Assembly: GCA_036674765.1 (NCBI GenBank) | Contig: JARVKI010000118.1 | Coordinates: forward strand, 1 to 64,000 | From: Seiridium cupressi | Taxonomy: Eukaryota > Ascomycota > Sordariomycetes > Amphisphaeriales > Sporocadaceae | Length of the DNA: 64,000 bases | Direction of reading: 5' to 3' | Shown here: piece by piece, positions 31,115 through 41,163 of the stretch | How the letters are laid out: every line of letters begins with the position of its first letter | Position numbering within the stretch: position 1 is the first letter of the stretch | The notes under the pieces: model-generated | Database searches by the model: none | What the model was told of the DNA's origin: nothing | Seen by the model: only the letters and a program-made list of their open reading frames with translations | Made by a program: the position numbers and the translations under genes

Positions 31115-33350
31115 ATGAGCACCTTGATCGTTGGGGTAGATTTCGGCACAACGTAAGTTGATTCGGCTCCTTTTATTTGTCATTGGCCGCACACCAATAT
31201 TTCCCTCGTTTGCACCGAGTGGCTTCGGCTATTTGATTTACCCCTGGACAATGTTTGCGACTGACCCTGTTGCCCAGGTATTCCGGCGTGGCCTGGAGCT
31301 TTTGTGCCAAAGGTACTGAACCCGAGCAGGTCGATGTCATCAAGAAATGGCCCTCAAGCGAGAGCGGCAACAATGAACGACACAAAGTTCCTAGCAAAAT
31401 CTCTTACTCCAGAGGCCCAACAGGTAATGAGATCATCTCGTGGGGCTACAATCTGCCTGCCGACGCCAAGGTCTTGACTTGGTTCAAGTTGCTTCTCCTC
31501 ACGGAGGACGATATGCCTGAATACGTCAAAACCTCCCCACAACTCAAGAATGTTCGCAACATGATGAATGAGCTTGGAAAAGACCCCGTTCATGTCATTG
31601 CTGATTACCTGGGCCAACTATGGAAGCACACTCTCTCCATCATCAAGAAGGAAAAGGGAGAAGAGCTGGTCGAGGGCGCCAGGGTTTTGATCAAGATGAC
31701 TATCCCAGCCATCTGGCAAGACTATGCGCGTGAAAAGATGAGACAGGCTATGAGACGCGCGGGAATCCTTGAGAAGCGCCTCGCTGGTGAGACGACATTG
31801 TCATTCATCTCTGAGCCGGAGGCAGCAGCACTTGCAACTCTCCCAGAGCTCAGTCTACGCAACGATTTGGAGAAGGGCGATTCGTTCATCATTTGTGATT
31901 GCGGCGGTGGCACCGTGGTAAGTTTCTGTCCGGTAGAACTTATCTTATCACAATTAACCTAACACAACTTGAGGATATCATCAGCTACATGGTAAACGAA
32001 AACAAACCGTTGAAAGTGAGTGAATGTGTCGAAGGAGATGGTATGTGTCGCCTTTGCAGCACTATTATAATGCCGGTCTAGAACGCTGACTGTTTTAGGT
32101 GACTTATGCGGAGGTGTGATCCTTGATCAGGCTTTCGGTGACCGTTTGATGAAGCACGTCGGTAAACATGCTTGGAAAAAAATCACCGCCAAGGAGAAGA
32201 AGAAGATGATGCTGATTGAATGGGAGTGGGGCATCAAGACCAACTTCACTGCCGATACGGATAAATATGTCGTTGAGATGCCTCGCTCTGTCATCATGCC
32301 TGCCGTTAACTTTCTCAAGTCAGTCACTGTTGACTCAATTAAATTTCGCCGATGTCAAGACGCTAACATGGTATATGAAGGGAGGAGATGTGCGAGATTT
32401 TCGACTCGGTGATACCCAAAATCCACAAGCTCGTCGATTCGCAACTGAAAGCGATCATGGAGAAGACCAAGAAACCAGCAAAGGTACATTCCGAGTATCT
32501 GATTCGAGAAGTCCTACTCCTTCAGTTCGCGCGATTTTTGCTAACATGTTTACATTACCAGTTTCTAATTCTTGTTGGCGGATTCGGTAGATGCCCGTAT
32601 ATATACCAGACGCTCAAAAATCGCAGAGATCCTGTCAAAGGTTCGACAGAAATCCTTCAAGCTGATGGTGACCGCCCGTAAGTTGGTCGATGATCTGAAA
32701 GCACGACATGAATTTCTAATGCGTCACAGTTGGTCTGCAATATGCCGTGGAGCTGTTATCTCGGGCGCGACTAGGCAGGGTCTAAAGGAGAAGGATGTCT
32801 ACATCCAAAGCCGTGTTGCCAGACTCAGCTACGGCTGGACTTATACCAGCAACAGATTTGATCCGGCACGCCATGATGAGAGAGACAGATACTTCGATGT
32901 ACGCGAAGACAGTTTCAAAGCTCGTAACCAGATGGAGTGGGGTATCAAAAGAGTAAGTCCTACTTATGTAGTCTTTCTTCGTTTTGTGCAACAACTCAGA
33001 TGGTACAGGGTCAGGATATCAGCGCTCACGAACCTGCGACCTACAACTACATCCGAAAGCTGGTCGATCTCGATACCATTGGCCCGCGAAGCTTCACAGA
33101 CCAAATGTACACTTCGGCAAGCACTAATCCGTCAACTCGATTGGATGACACAGTCCGCAAGTTTGCGGATTTCACTATCACAACCCCAGTGCCGGGAGAG
33201 GAACTTCCAATCCAGGAAGACTCGATGGGTTCTTACTTTTACTTCGCAACGGAGACTCGTCTGTCAGTTAGTGGAGCCTCGCTTAGTTTGTCGGTCTTTT
33301 CTCAAGGAAAGAAAGTCGGTGGAACGGATGTCAGTATATCGTGCACCTAG
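31115..33350 (+). CDS. Hsp70-like ATPase (HSPA12-type, fungal)
   Basis: Eight exons: 31115-31152, 31278-31917, 31974-32040, 32099-32318, 32381-32483, 32562-32677, 32730-32952 and 33009-33350, giving 582 aa with every junction in phase. The actin-like ATPase signatures are present: phosphate-1 loop IVGVDFGTTYSGVAW, then ISEPEAAALATL, phosphate-2 FIICDCGGGTVDIISYMV and the adenosine motif LILVGGFGRCPYIYQTL. It ends with a short beta-rich segment (FSQGKKVGGTDVSISCT) and lacks the full substrate-binding lid of canonical Hsp70. This matches the HSPA12-like proteins that are expanded in filamentous fungi, whose roles are mostly unknown; some family members are proposed to act outside general folding. 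Intron 4 has a GTCAGT donor. The frame stays open for 46 codons past the TAG at 33348-33350. The gene shares its promoter with coiled-coil paralog B. Confidence 0.88.
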
Positions 33351-33551
33351 ATTGCGGTCGGATACTACTGCTCTCAGTGTGGGATTGCTTTCAACGTGGA
33401 TGCCGAAGAGGCCAGGACAGCAATGGTCAGGATGACCCATGTTGGTATGTGTTCAAAGGCCTTGAGATGGATGTGGATTGCGATGAGGTGAATTGTTTGC
33501 ATTGATGGAATTGCAAGATGAGGCACGCAAGTTCGGTCAGGAAGACTGGTT

Positions 33552-35388
33552 TTAGTTCAGATTTGCCACGAATGTAGCAGATATAGCTACGTATGCGCAG
33601 AGTGCAAGCAGCTGGCCGTCTAACTTGACCCCGGTAACGCTCAAGCTCATGACGAATAATGCACTAAAAGCGACTACAACAGCCAACGATGCGGCCCCAG
33701 ACAACTCGACAAGGAGGAGAATTGCCATTGGTGCGATTAGAATACCGCAGCAGAAGGTGCTAATGACTGCTCTCTCGACTGTATGTACGGCTTCCGAAGA
33801 GAGGTAGTCGTTCTCCGGATCCGCGATGGTAACATCCTTACGAGAAAACAGCCAAATGAACAAGTTCTTTTGAAGAAATTAGCAAGTGCAATAATCATGG
33901 GCGACTAAAACAGTGGTGCGATTTGAAGAGTGTCTTCTAGTAGCATTTTGGTGTGGGGGAGTGGAAAGGTATAAAATCTGAGGGCTAGAAGAGCATGGGA
34001 AGTATAGTATCGCAGGTCGACATGCGGACCTGGAGCGAAACTATGGGGTATTGTGAGGTTGAGAAGATTGCCTAAACATTCTATGCGAATGGAAGGGCAA
34101 TGGGAACGGAGTGGTGCTCGAAGAGTGAATGGCTTTTGTATTGGCTATAAAATCACGTGAGATGAAATAAGGTATTGAGTAACAGAAATAAGATAAATTA
34201 GGAGGAGGGAGCCATCATGGTAAACTCTCTCCAATGGAAAGTCAATGGAAACCATAGACAAGAACATGGTGAGAGTACTGAATAGCCAGAAGCCGATTGG
34301 GTCGAGAGCACTCCATAATATTGAGCTAGGCGGGGGATGCAAGTCACCACAACACTTTGCATGGTTTCATGGACTTCATAGGCGTATCTATTCGCCAAGA
34401 GAATGACAATAGTTGTGAAGCTGACTTACCCTGATAATTGGCAGTTTTTCATAGAGGATCAGCCGTTCAAATGGCCCATGGGTTTGCGTAGTCAAAAATT
34501 CATGGCCGTCCTCAAAAACGGCACGCCATTCGTCGCTTTCGCGTGGAAGTTGAGACCCCATCAAGCCTACACGATTGTCGTAGCCTCTGCGGCCCACCTT
34601 CGGAAGGGCCTCTATACGGCAGAGCACATCGATATACTCATCTGAAAGCAACAATGTTAGCCTCCTGACACTGAAGGAACAGCCGGGCCCAGTACTCACA
34701 GAATGATTTCGATTGGGCAAACAATGCTTCCATAATGCGGTCCTTGCGGTATTTCTCTCGATAACGATCGGTAGCAAACTCTGTCGAGACACAGTGACGG
34801 CAACCATGGCTCTGTATATCTCCCGAATAGCATTGAATAAGATGCTCGGGGTCGAATCCAAATGATTTCAGTCTATCTGGGCTCTGTTGCGCGTCCTTTT
34901 CGTCTTCTTCACGTAGCTTCTCAGTCAACGCCCACATCTTCATTTGCTGGTCAATGATGATCCGTTGGGTGACACCGTCGGGTTTGCGGAACATCGCTGT
35001 GTTAGAGCCGCCAGCTTGAATAGTCGAAAGAGCGGGCCAGCCAAGTAAAGTAGGTTTGGCTGCGATTTGCGTCAATAACATTTTTTCTATATAGGGATGG
35101 CATAATATCCTCACCGGCATTCTCGGTGTCCACTATAGGGGCAGCCTTGCCTTCGGAATTGTTGAAGGTCACAAATCGGGACAGCATTGAAACCTTGGAC
35201 TGAAGAATCTTGGATATATTCTTCCTGGGAACCGAGGGTCTCAGATGATCACCTGGTCCAGTAACCCCTGGAAATGGACTGAGAGGCTTTGGTGCTGGCT
35301 CTTGGACAGGTTCTGAGGTCAACGATGTCGGCATCTCGCCTTGCTCGGCTCTTGCTAGGTTGTCCATGCCTGCCTGGCGACGAATCAT
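33552..35388 (-). CDS. DUF6594 membrane protein (model tentative)
   Basis: Proposed exons: 35115-35388, 34700-35059, 34430-34641 and 33552-33866, giving about 386 aa. All phases match, but the last intron (34429-33867, about 563 nt) is long for a fungus, so a missing exon or a break is possible. The N-terminus is Pro/Ser-rich (PVQEPAPKPLSPFPGVTGPG). A GWPALSTIQA motif opens the conserved part and is followed by a helical region (QMKMWALTEKLREEDEKDAQ). The last exon carries NLFIWLFSRKD and then two to three membrane helices (AVISTFCCGILIAPMAILLL and a following ALFVMSLSV segment), the typical end of DUF6594. This family is widespread and highly paralogous in ascomycetes and has no established function. 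A plasma-membrane or internal-membrane location is inferred from the helices. It is convergent with the Hsp70-like gene. Confidence 0.6.
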
Positions 35389-36282
35389 CCAAGTCCAATG
35401 ACTGCTGGCCTGAATAATAGAAGATCGAACCTAGAATACATCTTTTTCTGCTCCTTTTATAACCCGCATCGAAGCTTTCGGTCAAGAGGAAATTGATCAA
35501 GCGCCATGCAACAGGATAACATTTGGCCCCAAGAGCACGGCAGGCTACGAGGCTCTCAGCTCGCTTGCTCGACTTGGCGAATTGAGCCTGCGATGCTCTT
35601 CAAGAGGTGGTGTAGCGTATTCGTACGTGAAGGGTGCCGGTGGAAGTTTGCCTCTATGCAGTTGATAGATAATTGGACGGCCCGAGTCGGTCAGGTATCG
35701 TCACTGTCGAAGACCAACAAAAAAATGGAGGACCGGGCCGCTCTTATGCGGGCAATCTCGTTATGGTCCAATGGAATCTCAATCAGACCGATACTGATGG
35801 TGTGCTGACATGCCTCGTTGGGGTCCCAGTGCACCACACGTCGCTAACGGGTATGGCGGCGAGAAAGCACGATAGGCTACACGAAGGAGGCGTTGGCCCA
35901 GATCACCAACGAAAGGCGACGATCTATGCAGCTGTCAACGAGGCTGTGGCTTTCGTGGCGGTCAAGCCCAGTCTTTGCGATCGCTGATATCCGAACGTCG
36001 AATGCATCGTGAAGTCGACCCCAAGGTAAGGCTTCGATGAGCCAGCCAGCTATTGTTAGGCTGAACCGGAAGACAACGTAAACGAAATACACGCAATGCC
36101 CCTGAAAGGTGGTTGTATAGAAAATTCCTGCCCCAACCTTTTCATCAAAGATGAATAGGGCCAAGGTTCAGAAAGTAGTCTACATGAATAAAAGAACAAG
36201 AGAGTTGGGTGTGGGAAAGCTCATGGCGGACTGCCCTCGTGGTATTTTGAGTCCAATGTTTGAAACCACCTGGGTACCTTGA

Positions 36283-36560
36283 AGCTTGTCGCCAAATCTG
36301 CTGATTACTTGAGAGGGCAACTAGGCCGAAGCCAGCTTGTGGTGATTGAGGGGACCAACGAGCTCTCGGAAGTCTCGGCAGCGAGGCTCTCGGTTACGAC
36401 TTGAGAGATACTCCGATTCGAATGGGAAAGGATTGGTGACGATGATACCACTGTTCCGATGGGAGTCTATGTTGATAACAAAGGTGACAACGCAAGAACC
36501 ACTGGGGTTTGAGACGCCTCACCAATCATCAAGGGACCATCCTCTCGTACATTATGTCTA
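36283..36560 (+). pseudogene. Unidentified gene relic
   Basis: A + strand reading (KLVAKSADYLRGQLGR, then QLVVIEGTNELSEVSAARLS) meets a TGA. It continues in frame as LRFEWERIGDDDTTVPMGVY and stops again near 36513. An overlapping frame carries on to 36561. The composition is protein-like and the breaks suggest decay. I do not recognise the family. Confidence 0.3.
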
Positions 36561-37186
36561 GTGAATGTCATTCTCCGCTGGGCGTCGTGGTGTTCGGTGA
36601 CGATGTTGTAGCCTCCTCTATTAGCACGCAACAGTAAGAGGCCACTTATCTTATATGCACACTCATGACATATAGAAGAATAGAGAATAACTTGACTCGA
36701 GATACAAACGATGAAATTATCGATGAATATCTAATGAACTCCATCTCGCACCGACCCGTTCTGCCGCCTCAACTAATCAGAAGTCGAAACCCATGCCCGC
36801 CAGGACAAATCGCATCACATGCGATTCGCTCGGTTATCTCAGTACCCTGGAAAAGGAGTCGACTATGATGAGCCCTTCAACCAAGCCAGTCAGGGTCGCG
36901 CAAGACCATTGGTTTAATCGCTGAGAATGATCAAGCCTACAAATCCTCTCCTTCAATCGATGGGGGATTCCGCAGCACCTCATCGCTGCCCAACTCAGCC
37001 GAGGTTATTGCCGGCCACGAGTGGAGTACCCATGTCTACAGTCCAGTCCCCAGTCCTATACTCCCGGAAGCGCCCGCACGTGGCTGCAAGACATGCATAG
37101 ATCTCCCTGCGGGCAGAGTCGCGCCTCATCCTGCCGTCGCTCGATACGGTGCATAATGAGCACGTGGCTGTTGGCATACATCACGC

Positions 37187-37710
37187 CTAGGACCTCTTTC
37201 TGACTTTGGAAGAGCCAGGCAGAGGCCCCATCTGGATAAATGCCAACGCCGAGTCTTTCTTCCATGTTTCAGTCGAATGGTCTTTTTTCGAGTCTAGGTT
37301 GATGGCCAATGCGCCCACTCATCGCCAATCCAGCTCCCATAGAGCGAATTTGGGCGTCTTGTCGACAAAGGATTCTTGAGGGAGAGCAGCACAATGGGCA
37401 TGAGCGAGTATCTTCGTCAAAAGGTATTACTCATGCCTGCGCAGGCTTGAAGCTCGTGACTGTTGTGATGCTTTCCTGCCATGGCTCTTCGGTAGCGGCG
37501 CACTATGGCGGGCAGCGGCAACCGTCGCGACCACTTCCTGATGCTTTCGAGCATATGTCCTTTTTTTGGCCATCATGTTAGCGGTACAGAGGCAAGCCTG
37601 AGCCGTCTTGAGAAATTGAAGGAGGTCATTGTCGGGTCGACGTTTGTGAAGACGAGCGATGTCCCGTTACACAGGATGTTCCTGGATAGGAGAGTGCCTT
37701 TCCTATAGCC
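37187..37710 (+). pseudogene. Unidentified gene relic in several frames
   Basis: Following a TAG, a protein-like stretch reads DLFLTLEEPGRGPIWINANA and then SFFHVSVEWSFFESRLMANA, and stops near 37380. After frame changes, further coding-like sequence runs to 37708 (RLEKLKEVIVGSTFVKTSDV, then RMFLDRRVPFL). Several stops and shifts are needed to join these pieces. The family is not recognised; the reading as a broken gene is inferred. Confidence 0.3.
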
Positions 37711-38198
37711 TCTTTCTGTGAGCGCATCAACTCGGCAGCCTCAAGAGGTGAATCGACTCGGATGAAAAACCGCGAGACATGGTGATGCATGTGATATCAA
37801 AGTCAACGGGATTGTTGCTGCCTCATCGCTCAAAGACATCAGACTGCGCGATACGTTGAGTGAAGGTAAGTACACGAACTGAGCCATCTGTCCGCATTTG
37901 TATCCGCCATAATGGCTTATGAACTGATGCAAAAAGAAGGGCGACATGTTCGGTGTTCTTCAAGCCAATCGCGAGGCGGGTCGGAACGCGAACTTGCATT
38001 GACGCGTCGGTTGGGGAGTCGGAAGGTGTACGGCTTTCGAAAGCATCAGGAACGGCACTGCAAAATGGAGACTGGCCAGCCTCCCGCAATGTCCCTCTTG
38101 CTCCATGTTAACAGGTCAACAGGTCGACCTCCAAGGGTTTCCATAATTATATCCGGACGCCCATGAACGCAGAAGAGCAGACGAATTGGAAGTTTTCC

Positions 38199-38315
38199 GT
38201 GTCCCTCGCATGTTCTGTGTCCCTAGGTACACATGTTCTGTGTCCCTCGCATGTTCTGTGTCCCTAGGTACACATGTTCTGTGTCCCTCGCAGGTTCTGT
38301 GTCCCTCGCATGTTG
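38199..38315. repeat. Minisatellite with a composite 41-bp unit
   Basis: Short units alternate between two forms. An 18-bp form is CATGTTCTGTGTCCCTCG and a 23-bp form ends TCCCTAGGTACA. The order is partial-18 (38199-38208), 23 (38209-38231), 18 (38232-38249), 23 (38250-38272), 18 (38273-38290), 18 with one change (38291-38308), then a partial unit. The 18+23 pair makes a 41-bp higher-order unit present twice in a row. Confidence 0.9.
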
Positions 38316-38879
38316 ACAACGCCTCCGTCGCGCTCCTTACCCTGGTTCTGCGCCCCACGGCGCCGGGATGCTCGGGCAGTCCCAGCAGCCTAGGTCGGTC
38401 CATCATCTTCATCTCTCGGGCGTCATGCATCGTGCGAAATTCGAAATGAGAGCCAGTCCTGCAGAACTAGTCTCATGAAGGATGACGCCGCATCGTTTCC
38501 TAAGCATCAGCTACTAGGATACTCGTGTGGATCACGGCGGAGACTGGCTACTGCCCGCTACTTTCCTGTGCGTATACGCCGCCGAGGAACGTCAAACCCT
38601 GGCCCTTTTGAGTGAAGGCCACTCACTGCCTGCCGGCGTAGTGTCTCTGCTGGGGCGCGAACGTCGTGTCAGTGAAAAGAAATGTTTGCAGAACAATACA
38701 GAATGAATGGGGCATCCAATTACATATGCCAAGACTACGCTATAAAAGAAAGAAGAAAGGACGAACATTTCCTTGAGGCTTCCAAATGTTTTGGAGAGCT
38801 GTGTCTGCACTCTGTACCTGGATTATCTCATTCATCTTGTTTATTTCACTCTATACCCCACCGCCCAGTATTGTCCAAG

Positions 38880-39195
38880 ATGCCCACTAAAGCCCCGACA
38901 TTCAAAGCTGGCTTCGGGTCCAAGTATGTGTGGAAGCATTAGCCAAGGACGGACATCGGGACTGATTTGTTAACATGATATAACCTAGGCCAATAGCCCT
39001 CTCCAAGGAAAAAGCGAAGTCTTCTAGGGTGCAGCGGCAACATAAGACGGAGATTGAGCAGTTTAGGCCAAGGTACGCCAAATTATCCAAGATTGGAACA
39101 ACACTAGACCCTAAGTGCTGACATATCAATGCCTCAGGCCATTCACCATTTCATCTTTCCGTGCACAGACTAAGCCAGTAGATGATGGAAAATAG
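38880..39195 (+). CDS. Small basic protein with two introns (61 aa), function unknown
   Basis: Proposed exons: 38880-38923, 38989-39072 and 39138-39195. The ATG follows a pyrimidine-rich, G-poor leader (38810-38879). Intron 1 has a GTATGT donor and a CCTAG acceptor. Intron 2 has GTACGC, a GCTGAC branch site and CCTCAG. The product begins MPTKAPTFKAGFGSK and continues KEKAKSSRVQRQHKTEIEQF, ending in a Thr/Lys-rich tail (QTKPVDDGK). If intron 2 is retained, the frame instead ends at TGA 39119-39121. It is basic and soluble, with no signal peptide. I recognise no family. Splice signals and leader are the only support. Confidence 0.5.
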
Positions 39196-41163
39196 ATTTT
39201 GCGTTGGCTCATGAGATAGAGGATGGTTTGCTCGGCTGTGTTACGAATACTCAGAGAGTGACTGCCATCATGCAGCTTAGAGTAACATTTTGAACAGAGA
39301 GGGTGTTCTCATGCAATCCATACCGCCCATATAACATGCTCCGAGGCCTATTGTTTGATTATTACCGAAATGACGCCGGTAGTGGGCTACTGTACATGTA
39401 GTTATGATTGATCTTTTTGGAGTACATTGTAATGTGAACCTACTGGGTGATCAAATACACTGAGTTAGTAGCGGGGTCCAGTTGGACGGTCTTCGCGGTA
39501 TGCATTCCACACTGGCTACATGAAACCTAAGACGACAAGGGCAATGTCATGGCTCGTTGGGTGGGGGGACAAGGACATAGGCCTAGCCATTTGTCTGCAA
39601 TGGATTTCTCGGTTATCCACCTCCTGCCACGTCATGGAGCCTCGAAGTGTATAGACAATGGGAAGACGAGATCAACATAACCCGCCCCTGCCTTGTCTCA
39701 AGACTCCCGCCGGGCACGGGGAAATTAGCGACCTTGGCTAGCCCACAGACAAATGATCGACGGTGACATCTAGACCAGGTTTCAGAAACTAGCCAGGCTT
39801 TAAGCCCTACGTGCGGAACAGAATCGCCTACAGCCCAAGGACCCTGAAAGACGCATTAGCGCAGAGGCACCCTAAAATTATTGCCCTTCCCGAGAGATTC
39901 GAAGGAGGTGGACATTAGTTATCCTGGAATCTCAACTATGGAACCGTGCTGCAAATATGTATTGGAATTATCTGTAATAGACTCCATAACTGGTTTGGCG
40001 GAACCCCCGGTTAGGCATGGTTTATGGCAGGGCGTAGAAGCAATTCTATTCTGCAACTTTGACATTCACGGAACTGTTGGCACGCCGTACTAGTGATGCA
40101 GATGAGTTGTGGCAGACTGGCAGAAGCCGTTGCTCCAGCCATGTCATGGGTCTGACTGCCAGGCCTGTCATTAAGAATGCGGCTGACAAGCGCGGGCCGC
40201 ATCCGGGCATGTAGTGCTAGGATAGAGTGGAGTTCGTGCTTTTGCGTGTCGTTTCCGGTCAGACAGGAAACATGGGCACGAGACTAGCGGTGAGGTCACC
40301 TTGAGAAAATCCAAGCGTTTGAGGACAAAAGGAGAGGGAGGCTGTCGATCTGGATGCACTCTCAATACTGAAAGATTTGGCGGGGGGTGATTGTATTATC
40401 TTGCGGTTCATTGCTAGCTCAGCCTCTAACTTATATGTATGCATAAATATATAACATCTCACAAAAATGGTCTATGCTTTTTGCTTGATAGGATCGCCAT
40501 AGTGGTGAGTATTTCCATACTGTAATTTCCATTTGATTCGACGGAGTTAAGAGTTGTGGCTGGGAGGCTAGATCGACCTTTATACCGTGTTCTTGCGCCA
40601 TTACTGTCGGCCGTCGATACAATTGATTGAAAAATGGCTGTACTTGTTTCCATCTACGATATCGACATAGGAAGGACATCTCCTCATTCAATGCGGAAGG
40701 GCATTTGATGATGGAGATTGAGAACCACAAAGCGAGTCGCGTCGCGTAATTCGATAGTCCGTGATCCGCGTGCGCTCGAATTTAAGGTTTCCAGTAGCTT
40801 GCTGGTCGATCCCTGCACGTCGGACAGTCGCCGGACAGGGTAGCGTAGAGCACGGACTCGTTTGTATTCATAGCTTTCTCGACTCGGCTTATCGATAAGG
40901 ATCCAGTCAGTAGCTTTGGTGAGTGAGTCGCAACGCAAGCCAAACGCCATTCAGCACGGGGCTGCGCGTTTGGTGGTTGCCATTTCCGTCTGGCTTGCAC
41001 ATGCCTACCATCAAAACGCATACCGGTAGTGCCTGAATGCGATTACCTCGACCACCCATCTTCGACTGCTGCCTTGTATTTGCAACACCCATTCCGGATC
41101 GTCGATAGACTGCAAACCATCTAACCTGCGCATCGACAATGCGTTTTTGCAGCCATAGTGACG
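39196..41163. other. Intergenic, no supported gene
   Basis: About 2 kb upstream of the large telomere-protein gene. Short open frames on both strands (for example 39881-40093 + and 40431-40950 -) have no recognisable features. The last 250 bp should hold the promoter of the gene at 41164. Confidence 0.5.

Larger units (their letters stand above)
35389..38879. other. Decayed accessory region with gene relics
   Basis: About 3.5 kb with many short open frames that look protein-like for 30-70 codons and then stop or shift. Two better relics and one minisatellite are listed separately. A further + frame at 35673-35987 and a - frame at 35877-36164 overlap, and neither is recognisable. The pattern suggests old genes or mobile elements broken by mutation, but no element could be named. 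Confidence 0.5.

Noticed and set aside
33330..33350. 21-nt GT..AG segment that would remove the Hsp70-like stop codon as an intron
   Set aside because: Far below the minimum size of fungal introns, and the protein end before it fits the family.
38186..38449. 87-codon + frame through the minisatellite
   Set aside because: Produced by the repeat having no stop in that frame; no independent coding evidence.
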